Below, piece by piece: positions 1 through 48,730 of a DNA stretch of 64,000 nucleotides. Under the pieces are notes generated by a model. It saw only the letters and a program-made list of their open reading frames with translations, ran no database searches and had not been told where the DNA came from. Position 1 is the stretch's first letter. Every line of letters starts with the position of its first letter. The DNA comes from Monoplex corrugatus (lineage: Eukaryota > Mollusca > Gastropoda > Littorinimorpha > Ranellidae), in the NCBI GenBank assembly GCA_030674185.1, contig JAPXFY010000013.1:47506464-47570463 (forward strand). Reading direction: 5' to 3'. The position numbers and the translations under genes were made by a program.

Positions 1-77
1 GTTTTTTTAGTGGGGGTATGAAAACCCTTGACTTTTAGAAGGATCTGCACCACTGTATATATATGTATATATATATA

Positions 78-79
<2 letters not shown>

Positions 80-166
<87 letters not shown>
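80..166. repeat. (CA)n microsatellite
   Basis: An uninterrupted dinucleotide run, preceded by a short (TA)n stretch, just upstream of CEP120 exon 2. Open frames across it encode only poly-Val/Cys and are artefacts. Confidence 0.98.
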
Positions 167-169
<3 letters not shown>

Positions 170-261
170 TTTGTATAACATTTTAGAACTTTTAAGAACA
201 GAATGAGATTCACAAGAGTAAAAACCAGAAATTTATCAGAACACAATCTGTACATGATTAG

Positions 262-36817
<36,556 letters not shown>

Positions 36818-38385
36818 TCAGGCGCTGGTTGAAAGTTTGCTTGGCGAAATCTGCTGATTGCAACTGTGATGGAAATTTTCCAGCAAGATATTGTTTGGCA
36901 TGGTGATACCTTTGTAAGGAAATATGGTGCATGTTGACATCAATAGAAATCAGCCTTGGGGATTTTCCCTGGGAAATTGCCGTGGAGTTTTCCTTACAAA
37001 CAAGGTTCTTGGATCAATGATATTTCCTGGACAAATATCATGTCTGTGGAAAGAATGCCAGGGAAATTTTTTGGGGGAAAATATATGTGACGTGTAAAAA
37101 GCAATCCCAGGAAAGTCTGCGGTTTTTAACAGTGATTGGACTGTCCTGAATAGATCGTTGAGGATTGTTGTCCCAGGAAATCTGTGACTATGTTATGAAG
37201 CTTTTCTGGGGAGTATTGGTGTCAAGCTGTGATGAAACAATCTCAATTACAGTACAGTGTTTGAGACAATAACAGAATGTTCTTTGTTAAATATGGTATA
37301 TTGAAAAAGTACAATAGTGGGAAAATCTTATTTTGAAACTGACTGTTTAGTCATGCCAATTGTTACGTTCATGACATTTATAGAAAGCACAAGGCTATAG
37401 AACATAGGAATGGTTGAAGATCCATTTGTGCTGTCTTTGCACTGCCATTTGTGCTTAGGAGCGTAGGACAAACAAAACAAAAACCAGTTTTGCTTGCCCA
37501 GTTTGAATTTGATTGAAAGTAAGATTGTTTAAAGTGAAAGGAGGGTACCAGGTGCATTTAGGTGTAGTAGCAAGAACCTCTGGGGAAGAGCTGGACAGCA
37601 TGTACGTTTAGTATGATGGGCTCTTCAAAATAGGATCAGTCAAAGAAATTGAAGGGACGGGAGTGAATCTTAGATAGTCAAAGAAACTGAAGGGGTGTGA
37701 GTAAGTCTGAAAGCTGTGAAAAATGTGGATTGTCATCAGTGCAGAGGAGATTAATATGAGTCTGTAGACTAGGAGGGTTAGATGGCATAGATGTAGAAGT
37801 GGCCTCTTTTAGTCTAAATGCATAATCTGAGCCTGTTTCTGGCTGGATACACAGTCTAATAGGTACCTGATCTTCTTTAAGGTCAGGAGAAAGTATAGCA
37901 GCATGGGATTGAGAGAGAGAGAGAGGGGAGTGAAACTCCTCATGTAAATGATCTGAGAGTGGTGGAGTCCGCTGCTTCGCTGTCTAGTTTCTTATTAATT
38001 TCAAGACTTTTGGTAGAAAATTTTGTCTGGTATTAAACAAGAACAATGAAATCAAATTTAATCATATGAATGTAAGCCGTGCGCCTAAAGTCATGTCTGG
38101 TTGAAGAAGATGGTGGTTTAGTGTGTGGAGGTATGATAATATGCTCATCAGAAGAAATGATAGTGCATTTGCGGTTGCTTATTTCTCTAGGATTTTTATG
38201 GTAATTATTTTTTAATTTAGGATTGTTTCAAATGTGTGAGACAGGTATGATATGAAGCTTGTTTTTATTGAAGATGGGGAGACTCAATTTACAGCTTCAA
38301 CAGTTGTGATAGATTCTGTTCAAAGCAAAAGTAGAGTGAATGAGAGTAGGATAATTCAGATACAGCTGAACAGGTGAGAAAACAC
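36818..38385. other. Downstream of CEP120, probable 3' UTR then intergenic
   Basis: Non-coding, AT-rich. GGGAAATT and CCAGGAAA-type words recur at 36870-37180. A GAGA run lies at 37914-37925. No clear poly(A) signal or other gene was found. Confidence 0.5.
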
Positions 38386-38416
38386 GCACACACAAACACA
38401 CACACACACATACACA

Positions 38417-38491
<75 letters not shown>

Positions 38492-38531
38492 CACTAACAC
38501 TAACACACACACACACACACATACACACACA
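38386..38531. repeat. (CA)n array
   Basis: A CA array with a TAACAC interruption, directly adjoining the TA target of the mariner element. Confidence 0.97.
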
Positions 38532-38533
38532 TA

Positions 38534-39858
38534 CGAGGGTTGTTCAATTTAAGATGTCACCACCCCCTTAAAAAACGTACCTCTCATCTCAGCAACTTGA
38601 AACTTTTACATCCCCTCGAAGTATTCTCCGTTGGCTAGGATGCAAAGTTCAAGCCTCCTACGCCAATTCTCAAGCGCCCTCTGATAGTCGGTTTTAGGCA
38701 GACCAGACAACTCTGATCTTACGGCTTTGGCGAGGTCTTGTACCCGGTCAAACTTACGCCCAGCGAGCTTTTCCTTCAGAACAGGGAACAGCCAGAAGTC
38801 TCATGGGGCCAAGTCCGGGCTGTAGGGTGGGTGGTCCAAAACTTGGATCCCTTGCTCGCTCAGGAAGGTTGTGGTGACCTTCGCCTTATGGGCACTGGCA
38901 TTGTCATGCAGAAGAAGGGTCCTCTGGGTGCCGACGGTTGGGCGCTGCTCATGGATTTTTCCTACAACTTTGGGGAGCACAACTTGGGTATAGTAGGAGG
39001 CAGTGATTGTTGATTTCTCAGGCAAAATGTCAATTGCCACAAGGCCTTGCGTGTTGAAAAAAATAGAAAACAGTCGCTTGCGACTCTGGAATCCTGGGCG
39101 AAGAACAACTGGTCGGTCTCCGTCAGGGCCAACCCACATGCGGTTGCAGCGTTTGTTGGGGATGCCGTAGAATGTGAGCCAACTCTCATCTCCCGTCACT
39201 AAGTCACACAGTCGTTTTGGCCCATTGGGCTCAAACTCATCGAGCAGTTTGCGTGAACATGCCACCCGCTGCTGCTTCTGATCATCACTTAAGAGATGTG
39301 GCACCCATCTTGCAGCCAGTTTTCTCATGTGAAGGTCTTTGTGCAGAATGTTGTTAATGGTGCCAATTGAAAGCTCACATGCCTCGCTTAATTCCCGCAC
39401 AGTCGAATGTGGATCCTCCTCTATCAGTCTTTTCACATATGCAATGTTTTGTTCGTTCCGAGCTGGTAAAGCTCGCTCTGCACGATTACCCCAATCAGAT
39501 GGCACTCTACCTGCTCCTAATTGTTTGACCCACCTGCAAACTGTGCGGTAAGACACACAATCCGTTCCGTAAACAGCTTGCAAATCTGCGTTTATCTTCC
39601 TACAATCGTCACCAAGTTGTAGCCTTGTGAAAGTGTAGAAACGAAATTGCTCATTGGTGACGTCCATTTTTTTCAGGCTCAGCTATTTGAAACACATTTG
39701 TAATTACGTCATACTCCGAGTTGCGTCATGATGTCAACTTTATTTTCTGCATGCTAATCAGGTAAACTTTAAAGTTGTGTTTGGTATAAACATTTTTCTG
39801 TGCGTTGCTTCGTTTTCAAACGGCAAGCCTAGTGTCATCTTAAATTGAACAACCCTCG
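38534..39858 (-). mobile_element. mariner-type (Tc1/mariner) DNA transposon, 1325 bp
   Basis: Terminal inverted repeats of 23 bp are perfect: CGAGGGTTGTTCAATTTAAG at 38534 (and ATG beyond) and its reverse complement ending at 39858. After one mismatch the repeat continues for a few bases. TA dinucleotides at 38532-38533 and 39859-39860 are the expected target duplication. It contains one transposase frame on the minus strand. Confidence 0.95.
38606..39667 (-). pseudogene. mariner transposase with one in-frame TGA
   Basis: The start at 39667 gives MDVTNEQFRFYTFTRLQLGD. An HTH N-terminus follows (SYRTVCRWVKQLGAGRVPS), then the DDE core: VTGDESWLTFYG (first Asp), LLLHDNASAHKA (second Asp) and PYSPDLAP, then TGA at 38801-38803, then DFWLFPVLKEKLAGRKFD (third Asp) to the stop at 38606-38608. 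Total 353 codons before that final stop, normal mariner length. The spacing is DD34D. The TGA stands where Cys or Ser usually sits, immediately before the third catalytic Asp. The rest of the frame is intact, so this is a young inactivation. Confidence 0.93.
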
Positions 39859-39860
39859 TA

Positions 39861-40184
39861 TTAGAGAAAAAAGTAATGTGCTGTACTAGGGTTGTGTGCT
39901 GCCCTAAGGGAGAGCTGCTGAAATCTTGCACAGAAAATGTGCTGTTACAACATGTAAATCTAATACCGGTATGAAGAAGGTCAGCATTTTGTCCAGAAGT
40001 GAAGATAGCCTGAAGTGTATTTAGAGTAGTATGCACCGCTGTCTATCCCAGTCCCAAAGTGATTACTTTATTAAAATTCTCCTTTACCCCAATCTGGAGA
40101 CAAGTATTAGAATGTTATATTCTTTATGTTGTTTTGATGATAACTTTAGTTTCTCATTCTTGATCCCTCTATTTTCTTCACATA
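39861..40184. other. Intergenic, nothing recognised
   Basis: AT-rich sequence between the mariner element and a SINE-A copy. Confidence 0.5.
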
Positions 40185-40595
40185 GGTGTCATGCAGTAGT
40201 TTTCACGGTGCAGTTGTTAGCGCAACAGACTAATAGCTGGAATGTTGTGGGTTCGAATTCCTTCAGTTCTGTCAAAATTTTTGTAGGATTTTTCAACCAC
40301 AATCGTCTCCAGCCCAGAGCAAAGTGTGCTCTGTGAGCATTGACAAAACTGGGACCACACAGTCCAGTCTCATCCACTTCATAGATGTGTCTTTCAGAGA
40401 GTTGCTCAAGTCTCCTTATCAACACAGCAGTTATCTGTATTTATTGGGCCTGGTCGATGCCAAGATACATTCTGATGTTAATGTAGACTACAGCCCTGTC
40501 ATGCAGTCTCAATGCTAGTTGTAACTCCATAGCAATATGGTTATCATCCTTGTTGTCATTATCATCATCGCATTGTAAAAAAAACCCTGTCAATG
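40185..40595 (+). mobile_element. SINE-A copy
   Basis: GGTGCAGTTGTTAGCGCAAC and GTGGGTTCGAATTCCTTCAG are A-box- and B-box-like. The body has TTGGGCCTGGTCGATGCCAA and the tail CCTTGTTGTCATTATCATCA. A good reference copy for this family. Confidence 0.75.
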
Positions 40596-41115
40596 TGGCA
40601 TAGGAAATTGTATAGGACAGCAAAAACAAAAACTAAAAAAAAGAATATTATTGTTCATGCACTTTATTTTAATTTCATATTTCGATCGTTTCAGGTTACA
40701 AGAGGAATGTCCCATTTCTGGTGCAAATATTTTCGTAATTGACTCCTTTGTCTCTCATTGCCTTAATTGAGAGTGAGATTATGACCAAGTCATAACTTTT
40801 GATATGAACCTTCAACCAGTGCTGCTGAACTCAGTGTGCCTTCTGATTTCTCAAGTTAAATGCATGCACAGTCAGGCATTTTTTAAAAGTTTTGTTTGGT
40901 CAACCACTACTGTGACTGGTTCTTTATTCACTGTTCTCATAGTGGTCACCACCATCCATGCTTGTCTGTTACGAGCTCTTGGCACAGGTCTGATTGTTCT
41001 ACTTTCGAAATTTGCACTCTTTTCGCTTTTGGGTTTCCTTTCTCTCTTTCCTCTTGATGTTCCACACAATCCTTTGATAGTCACATATCCTTGAGTTTTC
41101 TTCCCAATTTCATCA

Positions 41116-41352
41116 TTGCAGAGAAATGGAGTAGTCAGCACAAAAGTCACAGATAATCTTTCCCAAATCATATTTCACAGAAGCTGTGACCAGACCAAAA
41201 TGATTTATGTGTCAAAACACCTCACAAATAAGCAGGAAGTCCTCTTGACTTATGCATATATATATGAGTTGTTCTCCAGAAATGGTGAATACGAGGTTGC
41301 ATCAGGTCAAAAATGGAAAATAAAACAGGGATTGTGGATTTATGCTGATTAG
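41116..41352 (+). other. Short open frame sharing a repeat with 45.4 kb
   Basis: Reads ITFHRSCDQ-like sequence and then YIYELFSRNGEYEVASGQ. The DNA coding YELFSRNGE (about 41258-41290) is repeated in inverted orientation at about 45378-45411. Function unknown; it could be part of a mobile element. Confidence 0.25.
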
Positions 41353-41447
41353 AAAGGGACTGTTATCTAAATTCTTAATTATGCTTTCAAAAATCAGTAA
41401 GGCAGTCTGTTTTAATATTCTTGAGACTTGAAACAGGGGTCTATCAG

Positions 41448-41643
41448 GGTGTCGCGTACATTACGGTGTGACACATTTGAAATGTAAGCCACACAATTTT
41501 AGATACTGCATGCACAATTGCTATGGAAATATAATAAATAGCAAGGAAGAAAGCAATCAAGGCAATAAAAAGTGCTTTTATGTCAAATTTGGATCACATA
41601 TGACCCTTCTAAAAGCGTGACAATGTAATGTACGCGACACCCC
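41448..41643. mobile_element. Short inverted-repeat element, GTACATTAC family
   Basis: 18-bp perfect inverted ends GGGTGTCGCGTACATTAC at about 41448 and its complement ending at about 41643, about 196 bp in all, with an AT-rich interior and no coding capacity. I do not recognise the superfamily. Related ends occur at 44420, 44815 and 45020. Confidence 0.6.
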
Positions 41644-41872
41644 CAATGTAACTTTGTCATGGACGCTAACCATCAACAGACTTTTCTTGCAATGCCTACA
41701 TAGTTCTTTCTGACAAGAAGTTCAAACAGTGTGCATATCAGAAAGTGCCTCATCATTCAACAGCTGAGAGGAAAGTTAGGATCAGTGAATACCGTCACTG
41801 CATTACATGTGACGACAATAGTGCACATAAAAGGAAAAACACAGAAAATAGCAGTTTTCACTCCATAAAAGT

Positions 41873-41878
41873 TTATTA
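41873..41878 (-). promoter_or_regulatory. Minus-strand AATAAA poly(A) signal
   Basis: TTTATT on the plus strand, about 85 bases past the minus-strand stop codon at 41961-41963, as expected for a real 3' end. Confidence 0.5.
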
Positions 41879-41960
41879 TTCTAATAAACAGTGTTATAAA
41901 ACACATTAGGATCTCTTTAATAACATTAGGGTCCATTTGGATGATAAATCATGACAGGAC

Positions 41961-43150
41961 TCAAGGACCCAGTTTACTTAGGTCCAGCATGGTGACTATG
42001 TCAGTGGACGAAACCGATGCGATGTCCTCCTTCTCGGGCCAGTTGAAGGAACCATTGGTTTCCTTTAGGAAGCTGATTTCAAAGTCTTCTTCCTCCTTGG
42101 ACAGGATCTGAAACATAGTGTAATAATATGAAACAGCTACAAGCTTTTATTCCTTGTATTACTTCGTTACAGCTATAATGCCTGTAAAACACTGGCCATG
42201 TGATGGGGACAATCTGTCAAAGAATTAATAGATGTTTTCATTCTCATACAGTTACTTACTGTATTAAGTAAGAAATACGCCTTCGTAACTTCTTTGCTAC
42301 TGGTGAGATGGTGTCATGTGACAAGCTGGAAGAATATGGGGAGGGGGGGTGGATGTGCAAAATGTGGGTCGGTTTCCTCTGTGTACTAATCCCATAGATG
42401 GCCATAATATTTCAATAAAGTCTGTCTTGTGCATGTTGGCTTTGTACACTGAACCAATGGCAGTTTTACACGTTCATCATTTTAAAGAAGTATGCACTTA
42501 CTGAAGTTACTCTTTTACTGTCACTATTGTCTACAGTAAAAGTAGTAAACTTACCACTCATCCATATTCTTTTAAGGATGTCTTCTGTACATGTTTGACT
42601 GGAACATGTAGGCTACAATGACATACATCCTGGTCCTGAAATCATTGAACAAGGAAATTTACATCTGAGTCAATGTAACCAAATCATAATTTCCATATAA
42701 TGATTTTCATTAGTTATGCTGCAATAAAAGCAAAGCCATTAATAAAACGTTTGAAATATTCATCTTCAAAAGTATACAAATTCAAATATTTACACCATAT
42801 AATAATAATAATATAATAATAATGTTTATTTGTATAGCGCATATTCCATATAAAAACATGCTCACCAGCGCTTTACATTTCGCAAGAAAGGCAAAAGGTG
42901 ATAAAAAATGTTCACAATTACATACACAATAAGATAACAACAAACATTAAAGCTATACAAGTAAGAAGACACATAAGAAACCACAGAATATTAAAATTTA
43001 AACACTGACTTATGTAATGAAGAAAGATTAACAGATTTTTCATATGAATAAAGAGGCATACTGTGTTTATATATTGCTGCGTGTGTGTGCTTGCGTACGT
43101 GTGTGTGTGCGTGCGTGTGCGTTGCTGTGCGCGTGTGTTTGTAAGAATGT

Positions 43151-43216
<66 letters not shown>

Positions 43217-43533
43217 GCTATGTTTGCATGCGTGTGTGTGTGTTTATGCATGCAATAGTTGTACATAAAATTATAATCAATATTTGAATGAGATAAAAAC
43301 AGAAATTCTAATCCATATACAGGAAAAACATAAACTTCAGATTACAGCATTAATACCTTGACAACAAAATTCCTCACAAATTATGAACTATTCGCATATC
43401 ATACATCACAATTTACATACAAACAAAGATTTGAAAAAGTTTCTTAAAGTATTTCAGTCTCTTTCCCACTCAATTTCTCCCCTATCCCTTCCTCAGCTGT
43501 ACACATACAGTGATACACACACATGCTCACTCA

Positions 43534-43620
<87 letters not shown>

Positions 43621-44845
43621 ACATGCACGCACACACACACCTTGCTCTATAGGCCCTTATACAAAATACTGTTATACAGGCAGGAGAGATTAGTCTGATG
43701 ACAGACTTGCAAACTAAGGCTCTTCAGGTTAGATGAGTTTGAAAGAGGTGGGTTTTCAGGTGCCGTTTGAAGGTTGAGAAACACTTAGTTTTTCTGAGAG
43801 ACAGTGGTAGAGAGTTTCATACATTTGGACCATATCAGATATTTAGATCCTATCAGTTTATACCAAATATGTATATCCTATCAGTTTATTTAAAAGTCTG
43901 GCTGAGCAATGAAATAAATAGTTCCTTTCAAAATCTATTCACTAAGCTGATATTTAACTTGAAAAAAATGATCCAGAAAAAAAATTAAATATCAATTAAG
44001 AGTGGCTGAAAATAGCTGAAAAGTCTGCTTGTCACAAGTAAAGTATGCGACGATCGTCACATCTAAATTACACAGAACATTACGCACAACAAAATTGCGT
44101 TTATCGTTTCTTGATAATGAGTACCCAATAATTTTTGAGAAAGATAAGAACTGAAAAGAACGATTTCTTCAAAAATGCTGCCAGTAAGTGTGTTGTGCTT
44201 TATACGTGATGTAGCCACCGGAAGTCATCTTGATATTCACAACATGGCGAGTTTCACAGTAATATGCGGGATGGCAGTGAGGAAAATGTTGAATTCCTGA
44301 TCAGAAACAAATGAAATAGTGAAAATATCCAACAAGGGAAGACTTAAAATATGTGCAGGATTAACTGTTTTACAATTTTACGTTTGAACAAGCACCCAAT
44401 CGCCCACAGTCATATTCCGACCGTCCCGTGCATTTCCTGCGACAAGCTTGCTTCAAACTAAAAGACTGACGCTTCGGTTCTTTTTCGACTGCGTACTAAG
44501 ATCAGTAAAACAAATATGTACTTAAAATGTCTTTAAAAGATGAATGATATATTCATAAAAGTCATATTACTCACCTGAGTCGACGGTAGTTCAGGTTAAA
44601 GAAGAAATTGGCCGTTGTTTGGGCAGATTCGGTGCTTCCCACGATAAGCGTTCCGTGTTTACAATCGTTGGAGAGTGTGACAAAGTACTTTTTCCCTCGA
44701 GGGGTATACCCAAATAAATAGCATCACATGATCTGTTGTTATATGTAGCTTGTATCAGCCTATCCAGGTCAGCGAATGTGTGAAGTCCCTGGTCAAATTT
44801 TGACTTCGTTCGCGGGCCGTCCCGTACATTACGGGCGTGACACAG
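41961..44845 (-). CDS. Uncharacterised minus-strand gene or gene relic, 3' exons
   Basis: Three minus-strand segments join with consistent phases and good splice sites: 44382-44436 ([18 protein letters not shown]), 42260-42299 ([13 protein letters not shown], acceptor CTCACCAG, donor GTAAGT) and 41961-42107 ([32 protein letters not shown], ending LDLSKLGP and TGA; acceptor GTTTCAG). A further segment 44575-44845 with a GTGAGT donor carries open sequence in two frames ([18 protein letters not shown], then [18 protein letters not shown]) and looks frameshifted. The pattern VGDWVLV ... (D/E)YEVSFL ... F-WPEKEDI recalls, from memory, the C-terminal module of many uncharacterised invertebrate proteins possibly of transposon origin. 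No function is assigned. It may be a pseudogene. Confidence 0.4.
42795..43830 (+). mobile_element. TATAGCGC-type dispersed element
   Basis: An ATA-rich run then TTTATTTGTATAGCGCATAT and CCAGCGCTTTACATTTCGC at 42795-42890. The matching distal part lies at 43725-43815 (GAGGTGGGTTTTCAGGTGCC, GGTAGAGAGTTTCATAC). This layout is common in marine invertebrate and fish genomes. Two CA/TG arrays (43085-43225 and 43530-43640) lie inside. Confidence 0.55.
43085..43640. repeat. (TG)n with GAGA and (CA)n arrays
   Basis: TG array at 43085-43245 with a GAGAGAGAG interruption, and a CA array at 43530-43640, separated by about 280 bp of AT-rich sequence. Confidence 0.95.
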
Positions 44846-45032
44846 CTGACAAAGGCTGATCATATTTTTTTTATTCAAGGTGCATTTCTCTGAAAGAGGT
44901 GATATTTCTCACAACTATTTAATGTTCTTTCAGACTAAATATGTTAGAATTTCACTTGTTGCTGTGGTTGTATTCAAGTCCAATGCAATGTCACACAGAA
45001 AGTGTGACAAAATGTGTAAGCACGGGACGGGT
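44814..45032. mobile_element. Second GTACATTAC-family short element
   Basis: GCCGTCCCGTACATTACGGG at the left and, reversed, ACCCGTCCCGTGCTTAC at the right, about 219 bp apart. Ends resemble the 41448 element with CGTCCC in place of TGTCGC. Confidence 0.45.
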
Positions 45033-46080
45033 ATTTTTAGACCTTCGAATCATGCAAAAAAAAACAACCTGACACAAATAACTGTACCAAATGTTTTATT
45101 GACACAACATCGGTGCAGAAACAGGAAATTAACAACAGACACAATCTAATAATGATGACATAATTTCAACTGAAGTGGGTGGCCTCGCACAATATTCTGG
45201 CGGCCATTTTGAGGTTTCGTTTTCGATTTTCAGCAACATCAGCTCAAAGATCAATGTCCTACATGTCTGAATCTGATGTTCCTGATCCCTTAATGTATAC
45301 TGAAGCATGAGATGCCATTGGCATCGGTGCAAAAGGTGCAGAAGAAATATGTTGAGACATATAAAGCATGCACCCTGCGGATTCACCATTTCTGGAGAAC
45401 AACTCATATATATGATGCATATGATGCTTACCTCTCCACAGAACATCTGCTGCTCTGCAGTTAAGTGTCTGTATCCTTTTAATAAATAAAGTGCCTTTCA
45501 ATCATTTATCACAATGAGATGCCGATGTGTTGAATCAATATGTAATGTTCTAGTAAATAAGCAACTGAAATTATTGGAAAATATTTTGACATTATTTCGA
45601 TTATTTATAAGATAGAAACAATCTGATCATTCTTTTTAACTTGATAAATATGTAGAAATTTGAGAATACAGACTTATACATAATTTTTCTACAGAATTTT
45701 TCTATAGTTGTAGAACGAAAGGTTTGGAATCTTCATCTGATGGTATGGTAAGTTTTCAGTCTTGAATTGAGAATTCACCATGTGGACAGTTGAAAATTCC
45801 ATCAGTATCTTTTAGTTGTAGTTACAGTCTGTTCAGTTATATCTGGCATTTGTGTATGAATGATTGCTAATAAAGTTTGATATGTATGTTGTTCAGTTTA
45901 TATCTGACATTTGTGTATGAATGATTGCTAATGTTTAATATGTTTGATTGTAATCGGTTCTTAGAATGCTAATAATGTCTTAATGTATGTAAGTCAGTTT
46001 TTAGAATGTCACATTCCTCAGATACAGTTGTACTTGTTGTGTTTTGTTTTTGTTTTGGATAATGGTACTGGATCATAGAG
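45033..46080. other. Intergenic, short duplications only
   Basis: A minus-strand frame at 45259-45501 shares YELFSRNGE with 41.26 kb. Two tandem copies of ATTTGTGTATGAATGATTGC lie at 45832-45945. AATAAA is present at 45484-45489 on the plus strand, but no gene is assigned to it. Confidence 0.45.
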
Positions 46081-46385
46081 AGACCTTGTTGGTGTAAAGG
46101 GTTGAGTTCCTACTTCAAATTTGATCGTGCAGGCCTTGTTGGTGTAAAGGGTTGAACTCCTGCTTCGAATTTGATCACGCAGATTTGCATGGGTTTGATT
46201 CTGCTCCCAGACAAAAAACAAACTCTATGCACGCAGCCTCCAGTCCACCCAGCTATGAATGGGTACCTACCCCTCTTCAGGGATGGAGAAGGGAAAACAG
46301 TGAGGGAGAGGAGATGGGTACTGTAAATCATCAAGAAAAAGTGAGATCTGTGCTACATCACTTTCCTGCAACCTAAGGGTAGAAG
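46081..46385 (+). mobile_element. SINE-D-like element with duplicated head
   Basis: Two tandem copies of about 56 bp (CCTTGTTGGTGTAAAGGGTT) at 46081-46185, then GGGTTTGATTCTGCTCCC and CCAGCTATGAATGGGTACCT. A second copy of the last part is at 49195-49340. Confidence 0.5.
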
Positions 46386-46761
46386 ACAATCTGTACCTGT
46401 ATTGAATCATCCCAAAACAGTGCTCCCTTGCGTGGCAGATTGAGAATCATCAGTTGGTTTTTGGTGGCCACTTACTGGAAATATTGGAGAAGGAGATCTG
46501 ACTGGATTGTAGTATTTAAAAGTAGAATCCCGAACTGTAGAAAAAAAAAAAAAGCTGTACATAGAACATGTAGTAATTTATAGCTGTGTTATAAAGTCAC
46601 AAGCTTCCGTCCATAAATTTGTGTACATCTATGTATTTATATCTATTCGCATTTCTGCCTAGTCCTACTTATGTTCTCATCTATTGCAGTTTAATTTTAA
46701 ATGCAATACATCTCAGTTGATTCATTCACTTGTTTAAAACAAAATAGAGAACAAAAGGAGA

Positions 46762-47606
<845 letters not shown>

Positions 47607-47779
47607 AAGGTTTCTGGGCAAACAGAGGTTGTAGTATAGGTGTGTACAGGAAAACAAAACGTTGAAAGAAAACAAAGGAAAACAGAAATTTCTTTGGATA
47701 AGGGTTAATTGTGTGTGAGTGTGTGGAGGTTTTTTTTGGGGGGAGGGGGGGGAGAGGGGAAGAGGTGTGTGTAGGAGAA

Positions 47780-48060
47780 CTGATTTCTCGAGGTTCAATC
47801 CAACAGATGATATGTGTTTTGACATTTACCTGTTTGTTGCCTGCCACCTGTCTTGATGCTCCAGTCATTCTGGTGGTGACTGCTTAGTGTCATAGCTCCC
47901 CCTTTCTTTTCTTTCATATTTCAAGACCTCGCCAGTGCATAAGGATGTGTGCAGACTCAGGAAGTCTGCCAGATTATCACTAGCAAATTTGAATGGAGCA
48001 TTTGTGGAATTGTCCAAGTGTGATGAATCCCTCTTGAACAAATTCAGAACTCACGCTTTT
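47780..48060 (+). mobile_element. SINE-B copy
   Basis: CATTCTGGTGGTGACTGCTT, ACCTCGCCAGTGCATAAGGA and GAATTGTCCAAGTGTGATGA, ending TTGAACAAATTCAGAACTC. Confidence 0.65.
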
Positions 48061-48289
48061 GACAAGTAGTTGTTGATGATATCAATACTATTGACAATAA
48101 TAAAGGTGATACTAACGCTTACACTTGAATGGGCATAGGCTATTTTGGAGTTGAATGTTATATGGTCACAACTTCCCCCAAATCTAATGGCTGGCTGCTT
48201 GGCTTCCTCTATGACAATTACTTTATGATTATAAGTAGATAGTTCTAATAGTCTTCCTTTTTAATTTATGATAAGGAAAAATACTGCAG

Positions 48290-48665
48290 AAATGCCATAT
48301 TTTATACTTCTCAAGGTCACTGTGATCTTGAAGAAGATTTGATTGAAATAAAAATTCACCTGCATTGAGGACAATGGTAGACAGTCACAACAGAGAAAAC
48401 AGATTTTGAACATTTACAAAAGTTCCTGAGGAAATGCTGTTTGTAAACCTTTCTTAACAAATAGTAGTTTTTTGGCACATTTTTTTGTCTGTGTGACCTT
48501 GATCTCAGAGCTTTACCTTCCAAACTAGTAGTTTTGCAAGTCCCCAACTGTCCAAAGCTTTGAACAAAATTTGGTGAAGGTTCCATCTGTAGAGAGCTGA
48601 GAAAATCCTGTTGACGCTTATCTGTCACAGCCAGCCATAAAACAGGACACACTTCTCTCCAATCA
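48290..48665. repeat. Dispersed repeat family F copy
   Basis: ATACTTCTCAAGGTCACTGT, ACAATGGTAGACAGTCAC and TTTGGTGAAGGTTCCATCTG match 51845-52145 in order. Confidence 0.6.
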
Positions 48666-48730
48666 GTATGAAACAATCTCCCTTTTTTTTTTTTAAAGGT
48701 TGATTGAAAAAGAAATGACAACCAAGAGCT

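Noticed and set aside
36818..38385. A complete CEP120 3' UTR with defined poly(A) site
   Set aside because: Only weak ATTAAA-type words (about 38033) were seen; no convincing cleavage signal.
38738..39013. Plus-strand open frames over the mariner element
   Set aside because: They are antisense shadows of the transposase.
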